From contig JASXTE010000016.1 of the NCBI GenBank assembly GCA_030280995.1, positions 10,956,001 to 11,020,000 of the forward strand: a DNA stretch of 64,000 nt. Direction: 5' to 3'. Positions 56,303-64,000 of this stretch are shown piece after piece. The translations under genes and the position numbers were made by a program. Numbering within the stretch: position 1 is the stretch's first letter; each line of letters starts with the position of its first letter. The notes under the pieces are model-generated. The model made no database searches and had not been told where the DNA came from. It saw only the letters and a list, made by a program, of their open reading frames with translations. Origin of the DNA: Hemileia vastatrix (taxonomy: Eukaryota; Basidiomycota; Pucciniomycetes; Pucciniales; Zaghouaniaceae).

Positions 56303-58729
56303 TCATAGTTTATCCTCATTGCGGAGGATGACTTCGGCACTCCTGGTGCCTCTAGGATAGAACCGTTTCACTTGATCCGCTGCTACCCTCTTCTTCAATA
56401 CTACTCCATCCAACTCTTCTAACACATATGAACCGCCGGAAACTTTCTCCTTGATTTTATACGGTCCATTCCACCTATCTTCAAACATCTTTCCCCATTG
56501 ACTCTCTAGACTTGTATTATACACCAGGACCATATCACCTGGGTTCAAAGGTTTCCTTAATCGATGTGCCAACCGCTCATCCCAATATCTGACTGATTGA
56601 TTTCAGATCTTCATCATCCGCGAATATGCCTTTTCTAAATATTCTTCTTTCTTTTCTAGCTGCATCATTCTTGCACACAATAATTCTTCAGTAGTTTTGA
56701 CCGTGTCCCAGTCAACTCCAAGATATGATTCAGCTTCTAAATCAACCGGTAAAACTGCTTTCTGTCCAAAAACAAGTTCATAAGGTGAAAATCCGGTTGT
56801 CCTTTTGGCAGTGATTTGATCAGCAAATAAAACTAAAGGTAAATAGTGCCTCCACTTTTTGGCACTTGTCCCACACATTTTAACTAAAGCATCCTTGATA
56901 ACTTGATGCCCTCTTTCAACCATGCCTTCAGCTTCAGGATAATACAGGGTTGCTACCCTAACCTTTGATACAACTTTCAATACGGCCTCTTTAAACTCTG
57001 TCCCAAATTCAGGACCTTTATCTACCGTTACCAACTTCATCACCCCATACCTATATACCCAATTATTCAAAAAAAATTCTGCCACATTTTTGGCAGTTAA
57101 ATTAATAAGAGGCGCTGCCTCTACCCAAGCAGATAAATCATCTCTGGCCACTATTAAATATTTATATCGTCCCTCTTTGATATGAACGGCATCTAAACTA
57201 ACTCTCCCAAAGAGCATATATTCACCGGTCGCGCGTCCAGGTTCTTTTGGCCTTAAATAACTTCGTCTTTGACATTCTTTACATGACTGAACCCACTGTT
57301 TAACAGCCATCTTCATTCCAGGCCACCAAAATCGATCAGAAATTCTTCTAAACGTTTCTCCAACGCCTCTATGCCCGAGATCTTCATGCAGTGATTTCAA
57401 AACTAATTCTTGCCCCTTCTGTTGAGTTATAACTACTTGTGGATTTGGATACCTTCTCCTCATTAAACGTCGACCAGATAGGTAAAATGTAGATGACTTC
57501 CTCTTGATAGCCACCCATTCATCGTCTTCACACTCTTCTGACCTCTCTAAAGTCAACAAATATTTGACTAACAAAAAATAAAAACCAGTCTGACCCCAGA
57601 CTTCATCTTGAAAATCGATTAATATAACATCAATAGGGACTTCTCTATCACCAATATCATCTGCACATGAATGAGCCAATAATTGTTGACCCCTAAATAA
57701 ATCTTTAATTGAGCTATGTCGACGTTTTTCTTCTGAACCTTTGGATCCTTCGTAAACCGTATTCGAAAATACCTCTTTCTCTTTATCCACCTTTTTATTT
57801 AAATTCTCTAATTCTCCAACATATACACCAATCCTTAACTTACTACTATCCCACACTACCAATCCATCTTCCTCTACATATACCACATCTTCTTCTACCT
57901 CCTCTCTGCCGAATTTATCTACACCTTTTCCAATACCTTTATTATCATAAAAACTATTTTCCAGTTTATCCTCTTGGTGGAGGTCATCATCACCATAATC
58001 TAAACACAATAGTCCTGCCAGTTTAACCTCATGGGGGAGGTATGGAAAGTCTTCAGCTCCTTTAGTGCTGGCTTTGATAATAGGTATATCTTCATCGAAC
58101 TCTTCTGAGTCTGAATCTTCTTCAGTGGGTGGTCTCCTTGATAAACCAACTGGCATAGTAAAAGTTCTGCCAGGCTTATAAACTAAATCAAACGAAAAAT
58201 GTTGAATAAAAGCTACCCATCTTGTCATGGGTGTGTTTGGTAAACTTGGGGAATTAATCATCTGGATTAACGATTTCGCATCCACTTGCAACTCAAAATG
58301 TTGCCCCCACAAAATATGCTGAAGTTTCTTCAGTATTTTCTCCAAACCACATAATTCCAATTTTGGTTGAGAATATCTTGATTCAACCTCAGTAAATACT
58401 ACAGATTCATACCTAACTGGCCTGATGTAACCAGCTTTATCCATCTGAGAAAAAACCGCCCCAGCTGCAACCTGACTTGAATCAACTGCTAAATAAATTC
58501 TGCCAGCTTCTTTTCCATAATCCAACTTGTGCAGGACTAAATCCTTCCCTACAACCTCCTTCAACTTCACAAACGCCTTCTCACACTCTTCATCCCAGTC
58601 CCAGTCTGCATCCTTTCTCGTTAACCATCTCAATGGAGCTGCCAATGAAGAAAAGTCCCTGATAAACATTCTAACATATACACAAACGCCTAAAAACCCT
58701 CTAACTTCGGTCGTATTCTTGGGTCTTGG
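56303..58729 (-). pseudogene. Element E pol: RNase H and integrase
   Basis: One frame from 58729 to 56303 with a single TGA at 56605-56603. RNase H: IYLAVDSSQVAAGAVFSQ and FELQVDAKSLIQMINSPSLP. An acidic spacer follows, encoding two CAGTTTA hairpins (YLPHEVKLAG, DLHQEDKLENS). Integrase: zinc region HEDLGHRGVGETF ... CKECQRRS; DDE in SLDAVHI, TVDKGPEF (DKG where DNG is usual) and EAEGMVERGHQVIKDAL. The end has a GPY/F module (WNGPYKIKEKVSGGSYVLEE) and no chromodomain. Both the TGA here and the one at 58730 sit where a one-step C-to-T or G-to-A change would explain it. Non-functional as it stands. Confidence 0.9.
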
Positions 58730-59995
58730 TCAGGACTGAATTTTTTTAACTTTCTTCTTGGACATAATCCTACCCTCTCTACATACCACATGGCCTAATA
58801 TTTCTAAGGCTGGCACACAACATGAAAGTTTTGAACCTGAAATAGTTAAACCAGCCTCTTCAATTCGAAACAAGATTCTTTCTAATGTAATTGCAAACTC
58901 CGAAATGAATTTGCGTATCCCGGGATTCTCTTCCAACACCTGGTTATCATAGTCGGTTGTTGGTCCCTTAATACCTCCATCATCTATAAAGATTCCAGCA
59001 TATTGTGGAATTTCGTCTTGAAGGATCCAAGCCATCTGAGCTTGATAAACTGCAACCGAATTTGTTGCTCCTTGAGGTAATCTTGTTAACTGTAAACGTC
59101 CAAGTGGCGTATCGAATTTAGTGAGAGGCCTTGAGTCCGGATGTAACTCTCTCTCATCATATCCACCCATAATATCTCCCAAACCATAACACACTCTCCC
59201 TGCAAACACTTCAACAAAATCCTCAGAACTAGGCGGTATCCCAGCATCCTTTATTGTAACACTATTTAATTCCCTAAGATCATGAACAACTCTAAGCTTG
59301 CCATTTGGTTTCTTAATACAAAATACCGGACTAGAATAACTTGACGTTGATTGCTCATACAGTCCAGTGCGTATCCGTTCTCTGACAACTTTGATATAAG
59401 CTTCTTTTAATGCAGCCGGAATAGGAATTGGTTTCTGCTGCCACGGTTCATGACATACCACAGGAATCTTGTAAGGCTCCCCATAGGAATGCTTCAACAC
59501 ACCCCTCTCCTCTTCTACAAAAGCAATGGCCTTCTCTCGCTTGACCATCACATCCAACAACAACTTATTCTCTTCTCCAGACAACCAACCATCAGGTCCA
59601 AAATTTACAACACCCAGTCTCTCAAAAGTGATTCTTGACGTCTTAGAAAATTCAGGCGGATTCTTTACCAAGGGACTTTCATAAGGATCTCTTGATAACC
59701 TTGGTCTTCTCAAGGGTGGATTTAATTCGGCAGGTAGCGGTTCATTAATAGGTCAAACTTTATTTGCTACCTTCTTATATTTGGCTGCATCCACATCTAA
59801 ATAAACTTGAGGTAAAACATTTACTTTTGATTCGCCATTAAAAATTTCATCAAATAAATCTTCTTCATCATCAGAATCAGAATAAGAAAAATTAGAAAAA
59901 TATTTTATTTCATTTTTAAATTTTACCCTTTTCTCCTTTCCCTTGTCTAATTTATAAACAGATTTTCCAACACCTTTGCTTCCCTTATCCAACAT
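58730..59995 (-). pseudogene. Element E pol: acid linker and reverse transcriptase
   Basis: Same frame as the RNase H/integrase part, closed by TGA at 58732-58730 (IQS then stop, before PRPKNTTEVRGFLG). A second TGA at 59755-59753 separates the linker (LDKGSKGVGKSVYKLDKGKE, a Ser/Asp/Glu cluster) from RT. RT motifs: SSPVFCIKKPNGKLRVVHDL RELN, FDTPLGRLQLTRLPQGATNS, FIDDGGIKGP (FIDD in place of YIDD), ILGHVVCREGRIMS. It converts the genomic RNA to cDNA in the particle. Broken only by the TGA codons. Confidence 0.9.
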
Positions 59996-60019
59996 TAAAT
60001 CACCCGTAAAGAAAGTTGG

Positions 60020-60836
60020 CAGTTTAACCTCTTGCTGGAGGACCGGAATTGAATTTTCACAAAATTTTTTTTTTGTGTTTTAATTATACTGAGATTTTTA
60101 ATCAGATTTTGATGTGATTTTTGCAGTTTACCCTCTTGCTGGAGGTCCAAAATAGAAGGTGATAATTGCAGTTTAACCTCATGCTGGAGGTCCAAATTAG
60201 AAGGAGATAATTGCAGTTTAACCTCTTGCTGGAGGTCCGGAATAACATTTTCACATAAATTATTTTTTTGTGTTTTAACTATACCAAGATTTTTTATCGG
60301 GTTTTGATGAGATAATTGCAGTTTACCCTCTTGCTGGAGGTCCAGAATAGAAGGAGATACTTGCAGTTTAACCTCTTGCTGGAGGTCCGGAATAACATTT
60401 TCACAAAAATTATTTTTTTGTGTTTTAATTATACTGAGATTTTTTATTGGATTTTGATAAGATTTTCGCAGTTTACCCTCTTGCTGGAGGTCCAAAATAG
60501 AAGGAGATACATGCAGTTTAGCCTCTTGCTGGAGGTCAATAATAGCATTTTCACATAAATTATTTTTTTGTGTTTTAAATATACTGAGATTTTTAATCAG
60601 GTTTTGATAAGATTTTCGCAGTTTACCCTCTTGCTGGAGGTCCAAAATAGAAGGAGATACTTGCAGTTTAGCCTCTTGCTGGAGGTCAATAATAGCATTT
60701 TCACATAAATTATTTTTTTGTGTTTTAAATATACTGAGATTTTTAATCAGGTTTTGATAAGATTTTCACAGTTTACCCTCTTGCTGGAGGTCCAAAATAG
60801 AAGGAGATACTTGCAGTTTAACCTCTTGCTGGAGGT
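60020..60836 (+). repeat. CAGTTTA hairpins, coding array with 150-bp period
   Basis: Twelve copies at 60020, 60124, 60169, 60214, 60319, 60364, 60469, 60514, 60619, 60664, 60769 and 60814. Most have stem ACCTC/GAGGT or CCCTC/GAGG and loop TTGCTG. From 60319 on, pairs recur every 150 bp exactly (50 codons). All lie in the same register of the minus-strand pol frame and encode LQQE-KL. Confidence 0.9.
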
Positions 60837-61091
60837 CATAAAACATACCCTTCCAATTTTTATCCAACCTAATTTGGCCCATTTTGCCTTTTTCACCGTT
60901 TTTAAATTTAATAGAAAAACCGGGTAAATCCAATAAACATATAGAAAAGTCCAAAACATATTTGCACTCCAAAGTAATATTAACAGAAAATAATTGAGAA
61001 TCCACTTGAATTATCTCCAAGTGAGCTGACCTATTGCAATCCGGGATCTCATCCTGAGGAGAGATTACAACATTAGAGTGATCAGCCCCTG

Positions 61092-62063
61092 CTACCCCAA
61101 AAAATGAGGGCATTCATCCTTTTCAAACAAACATAATTCACCAGAAGCCGTCCGTTTTATATGCCGCTTCTTGGTGCAAACACAACACTGGCACAGAGTA
61201 GTAATCCCTGGCCGTGTTTCCCAACCTTCATCTCCAGGAGGCGCTAACCGCATATGTAACCTCCGCATATCTTCACCAGTGATCTCCAAACTAATCCCCA
61301 TGCCAGCTTGATACCCTATCCTGGCCTCAAAATCCATCAAAAAAGGACCACCAAGAACAGTTTTGACTGCTCCTCTGGCCACATAAAAGTGAACCTTACC
61401 AACAGATCCACCAATGCCTAACCTGACATGCTCAGCTGTACCCATCAGCTCGGTTGCATGCCCTCCAATGCCTCTGAGGTTTCCCCCAGTTCCACTTTTA
61501 ATTGGCAAGCCTATACTCGTCGCTTGCTCCAATGAAATTAAATTGATTTGAGACCCTGAATCGACCAAGGCCTTTACTTCTTTACCATTAAGAGTTACCA
61601 CCAGGTAACCCAGGGGAGCGGAAAAATGTGTATCTACATCTTCCCCAAACTTTTCAGCATTTTCACATATATATTCCACCTCTCCAGTGGAAACCCGACG
61701 CCTCGTCAAATGCTTCTTTTGCTTTTCAGCAAGCGCCGGACTAATCGTATATAACTCCCCCAAAGATAAGGGAATCTGAAGTTGATTCACCCTATTCAAA
61801 ACTGCGTCCATCGCATTAGCTTGACCAGAAACTACTGGCCGCTCATACTGGACCTTTGATTTAACAACCTTGGCCCTGGGTACCTCTTGAGGTCCAACCG
61901 AGCCATCTTCACCCCCCATTATAACATCTTCACTTTCTATAACCCTAACTCCGTCACCAGCTTCTTGCACTAATCCTGATCCATCACTAGTCCTTCTTAC
62001 TCCCTCCATTGGGATGGGACCGCTAAAACTTGGTCTGGGTAGAGACGCCAACGGTACTTCCTC
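61092..62063 (-). CDS. Element E protease domain (same frame as gag)
   Basis: Open from the codon after the gag TAG (62066-62064) to TAG 61094-61092. The first candidate initiator is a non-ATG, so it is expected to be made as a Gag fusion. A charged linker is followed by LGYLVVTLNGKEVKALVDSG SQINLIS (catalytic Asp in DSGS, about 165 codons in), GIGGHATELMGTAEHVRLGI GG and KTVLGGPFLMDF (flap and ILG-like motif). After that come CQCCVCTKKRHIKRT and the slippery site. It cleaves the polyprotein in the particle. The immediate continuation after TAG means either stop readthrough or a CAG-to-TAG mutation. Confidence 0.85.
   Translation of the reverse strand, partial: EEVPLASLPRPSFSGPIPMEGVRRTSDGSGLVQEAGDGVRVIESEDVIMGGEDGSVGPQEVPRAKVVKSKVQYERPVVSGQANAMDAVLNRVNQLQIPLSLGELYTISPALAEKQKKHLTRRRVSTGEVEYICENAEKFGEDVDTHFSAPLGYLVVTLNGKEVKALVDSGSQINLISLEQATSIGLPIKSGTGGNLRGIGGHATELMGTAEHVRLGIGGSVGKVHFYVARGAVKTVLGGPFLMDFEARIGYQAGMGISLEITGEDMRRLHMRLAPPGDEGWETRPGITTLCQCCVCTKKRHIKRTASGELCLFEKDECPHFLG
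61098..61104 (-). promoter_or_regulatory. Programmed -1 frameshift site (T TTT TTG)
   Basis: In the protease frame the codons are CAT TTT TTG GGG TAG, so T TTT TTG fits X XXY YYZ in the correct register, two codons before the stop. The pol frame, open across this point, is exactly the -1 frame. A downstream stem or pseudoknot was not worked out. Confidence 0.65.
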
Positions 62064-63701
62064 CTAAGAATCCGAATCATCTTCTGGCATAGGCTCACCA
62101 TTTAAATCAAACTTTCCATAACTAGGGGGCCCCATATCAGCAATCCCCTTCTGCATTTTATATAATTCGTCCTTAGAGTAAGGGTTCAATTTGTTGGCGG
62201 CAGTTTGAGCACTAGAATTCTTGTCCTTAGAGTAAGGGTTCACTTTGTTATTGGCCTTGCCAGGATTAGCCCTCAATTGGCTCTGAATTCTACTCTTTGC
62301 CTTAGTAGCAGCTGCTCTTCTAGCAGCATTAACATCGTATTCGCCAGCCATACAGCTACCCTCCACCTGGGCAACCGTCGCCAGCTCTAAACCACCAAAA
62401 GAAGTAAAAAATGTGGCTTTACTTACCTCTTTCTCCTTGCCCTTGTCAGCTTTACCACCATTACCATTACCATTTTTGCCACTCTTGGCATTAACATCTT
62501 CATCCGTCACCTCTTCAAATCTGGCTCTCCTTTCAGCCGTTAAACTTCTTCTGACCAAATCAGAAGGAGACTGTCCATCACTGGGCTTGATGAACAAACC
62601 ATCAGGAAATTTATAAACTTTACCATCAAATAAAACTCGCCCAGCATCCATATCCTTATCAAGAGCAAAACAAACTGTTGCTCTATGCCCCCTCCTATTA
62701 CAATAGGAGCACACCTTTGGCTCATTGTAGCCACCTCTATATCCATTACCACCATTCCCACCATTTCTCCCATTGCCTGGGAAGTGGTTACCATTATTAT
62801 TGCCATTATAATTTCGACGTTCATAGCCTCTAGATTGATAAGAAGTCGACGTCGACGAAGAAGCCATTGGGGCCTTGTTAGCCTTCTGGGTTTCTTGAAC
62901 AAATATTTTTAATTGTTTCGTTAAATTGGCCAAGTGATCGACCATCTTATTATCTACATTGCCCTCAACTTTAGCAGCAGGTAATCCCATTTGTGCCTTC
63001 TTGGCCTCCTGGGCTTTGACCATAATATCGTTGTTTTCGGCCAAAACTTCGCTAACCTTGCTAACATATTGAGTGCATGACTCTTGATATTTATCCAACG
63101 CCAATAACTTTAGATGGGCTTGAATGTTGTCCTTGATAACCTCCAGATCCGGCAGTCTCTGCTCACCATTAGGCAGTTCCTTCATCAAATCTTTTCTTGA
63201 AAGATCCTTCAAGACGTCCATACGAATATCCCTGCTGCATGCTGTCCAAAACAAATTTTTTGCTTGGTTCTCATGCACTAACTCGTCCACCAATATGAGA
63301 TATTCCACCACTTCATCAAACTGAACACAGAGCTTTTTGAAGTCAGCCATAGAAGAAACTCCACCTTTTGCTTGCCAGTCTCCAACAATTTTATTGAGGT
63401 CCATCATAGTAAACCTAACACCCCATCTATCAACCATAGCTTTAGAAAGCTTAACCCAATCCTCGTCCTTGAATGCCTGCATAGCAATAACCTCTTTTTC
63501 CACCTCCCTATCAGCAATAAAAAATCTAACTTGCTTCACCATGTCCACATGAGAAGCACCATCAACAGCAGCAGCAGCTTCATACCTGCTAATGAACCAT
63601 TTAACCTCCTCCCCATCAAACTTTGGGCCATCCCAAGAAACAATTCTAACTGAGGGTGTAAGAGGGTTAGAAGATCCAGAAGCAACAGCAGAAGAAGACA
63701 T
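62064..63701 (-). CDS. Element E Gag, 545 aa
   Basis: Starts at ATG 63701, about 150 bases after the primer-binding site. The N-terminal and central parts form a retrotransposon capsid-like region (VRIVSWDGPKFDGEEVKWFI ... FFIADREVEKEVIAMQAFKD ... LVHENQAKNLFWTACSRDIR). A helical stretch follows, then an Asn/Gly-rich linker with RGYERRNYNGNNNGN, a canonical zinc knuckle CSYCNRRGHRATVC (CX2CX4HX4C, about residues 327-340), and a basic Lys/Asn-rich tail with the repeat NKLNPYSKDE / NKVNPYSKDK. It ends DDSDS-TAG with protease in the same frame. Gag builds the particle and packages RNA. Fully open, unlike pol. Confidence 0.9.
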   Translation of the reverse strand: MSSSAVASGSSNPLTPSVRIVSWDGPKFDGEEVKWFISRYEAAAAVDGASHVDMVKQVRFFIADREVEKEVIAMQAFKDEDWVKLSKAMVDRWGVRFTMMDLNKIVGDWQAKGGVSSMADFKKLCVQFDEVVEYLILVDELVHENQAKNLFWTACSRDIRMDVLKDLSRKDLMKELPNGEQRLPDLEVIKDNIQAHLKLLALDKYQESCTQYVSKVSEVLAENNDIMVKAQEAKKAQMGLPAAKVEGNVDNKMVDHLANLTKQLKIFVQETQKANKAPMASSSTSTSYQSRGYERRNYNGNNNGNHFPGNGRNGGNGGNGYRGGYNEPKVCSYCNRRGHRATVCFALDKDMDAGRVLFDGKVYKFPDGLFIKPSDGQSPSDLVRRSLTAERRARFEEVTDEDVNAKSGKNGNGNGGKADKGKEKEVSKATFFTSFGGLELATVAQVEGSCMAGEYDVNAARRAAATKAKSRIQSQLRANPGKANNKVNPYSKDKNSSAQTAANKLNPYSKDELYKMQKGIADMGPPSYGKFDLNGEPMPEDDSDS

Positions 63702-63737
63702 CCCAATAAATAATGAAAAGCGTTAAAAATCGATAAA

Positions 63738-63812
63738 ATAACAAGCCTCTTGCAGGCCAATAACAAAAATCCAATTAGAGTTCCTTAAAATAAGCCTCTT
63801 GCAGGCTAATAA
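63738..63812 (+). repeat. Duplicated AGCCT-CTTGC-AGGCT hairpin in the E leader
   Basis: Two near-identical hairpins (ACAAGCCTCTTGCAGGCCAA at 63741-63760, TAAGCCTCTTGCAGGCTAAT at 63791-63810), 50 bp apart, between primer site and gag ATG. The loop CTTGC resembles the TTGCTG loops of the CAGTTTA hairpins. Possible packaging or dimerisation signal; inference. Confidence 0.6.
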
Positions 63813-63858
63813 CGTTCTTGATCAAAGTAAGTCTTTAAAGAAAGCTAGAGAAATCGTA

Positions 63859-63875
63859 CCCCATGTTGGGCACCA
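63859..63875 (-). other. Primer-binding site of element E
   Basis: TGGTGCCCAACATGGGG in element sense, 4 bases from the inferred LTR end. It resembles the lysine-tRNA type site (TGGCGCCCAACGTGGGG) of other retroelements with two differences. The actual tRNA is not identified. Confidence 0.7.
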
Positions 63876-63879
63876 ACTA

Positions 63880-64000
63880 TGGTAAGGTAAACTCTTACAG
63901 TCACCTTGCTGTAAGCAGAATCCGGAGGAGATATGTCGATTTAGTTGAAAACCCCGTCCTTCCAATAAAAATAACAAAATGAGAATTCTAAATCACTAAG
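63880..64000 (-). repeat. 5' LTR of element E, partial
   Basis: The first 121 bp match 51741-51862 with five substitutions and one indel. The rest is outside the window. Confidence 0.9.

Larger units (their letters stand above)
59996..61113 (-). pseudogene. Element E pol N-terminus with LQQE-KL repeats
   Basis: Overlaps the protease ORF by 22 bases in the -1 frame. It begins PSFFGVAGADHSNVVISPQD EIPDCNRS and a beta-rich part, then a tandem domain of two alternating motifs: DLQQEGKL(R/Q)KSYQNLIKNL-SI-KTQKNN and DLQQEVKLQVSPSIL. A TGA at 60768-60766 replaces the Arg codon (CGA) present in the other repeats, and a one-base loss in a T-run at 60061-60070 shifts the frame before the RT linker. 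Without these two lesions pol would be a single frame from the slippery site to 56303. The role of the repeats is unknown. Confidence 0.75.
51741..64000 (-). mobile_element. Giant Ty3 element E, nearly complete
   Basis: The left (3') LTR is 51741-52853. The right (5') LTR starts at 63880 and runs off the window, so the full element should be about 13.3 kb. Gag, protease, RT, RNase H and integrase run right to left, with about 3.4 kb of extra sequence between integrase and 3' LTR. Over the shared 121 bp the LTRs differ at five bases plus one indel. Only the left flank of the target site (CATTA, 51736-51740) is visible. The RT motifs (LPQGATNSVAVYQAQMAWIL, FIDDGGIKGP) place it in a basidiomycete-type lineage without a chromodomain. 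Confidence 0.85.

Noticed and set aside
60020..60836. CRISPR-like regular array with 150-bp period
   Set aside because: The spacers are themselves repeated and coding; the period reflects a 50-codon protein repeat.

Overview
The window looks like heterochromatic, transposon-packed DNA from a filamentous fungus, probably a basidiomycete. It is very AT-rich. It carries chromodomain Ty3 (Gypsy) elements, a second Ty3 lineage whose reverse transcriptase resembles a group common in basidiomycetes, short introns (58 and 84 nt) with fungal-style branch points, and a half zinc-cluster (Zn2Cys6-like) ORF. A rust-like genome is a guess; no host housekeeping gene, rRNA or tRNA was seen.

Layout. 1-1071: end of a Ty1/copia element and its LTR, with a 208-bp MITE inside. 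1461-10066: decayed chromovirus D (minus strand). 10078-10384: LTR fragment. 10559-20003: decayed chromovirus C (plus), TSD ACTCA. 20004-22138: old unique sequence with a Myb/SANT-like gene relic. 22144-40041: decayed chromovirus B (plus), TSD GTGAC. Its gag is interrupted by chromovirus A (25136-34301, minus, TSD GTATC), the only copy with an intact Gag-Pol (2055 aa). 40047-42189: low-complexity DNA and a PIF/Harbinger-like relic. 42190-50079: a minus-strand copia relic split in its protease by a 5-kb insertion with CACTA-like ends. 50634-51626: copia LTR fragment carrying a 496-bp CACTA-type foldback element, then another MITE. 51741-64000: a very large Ty3 element E (minus), running off the right edge.

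How the parts work. A-D are one superfamily. They share LTR tips (TGTCAGCCAGGCT), a GTAAGT-to-AG leader intron ending just before the gag ATG, a 58-nt intron-like block inside gag, and a gag N-terminus open in two frames. The downstream order is CA-like domain, CX2CX7HXC knuckle, DSGAG protease, YIDD reverse transcriptase, RNase H, HHCC/DDE integrase, GPY/F module and chromodomain. E has a different layout: Gag and protease in one frame around a TAG, an in-frame -1 slippery heptamer, a repeat-rich pol N-terminus, then RT, RNase H and integrase. About 3.4 kb of non-pol sequence follows, with an antisense spliced ORF.

The most unusual signals are: (1) a family of about 34 short hairpins scattered through E, with a CAGTTTA head, a 6-nt loop and covarying stems, some of them in frame in pol; (2) the overlapping second reading frame conserved in A-D; (3) the exactly 58-nt intron-like block in all four; (4) the antisense half-zinc-cluster ORF in E; (5) DNA transposons whose empty sites can be read in a sister LTR copy within this window.
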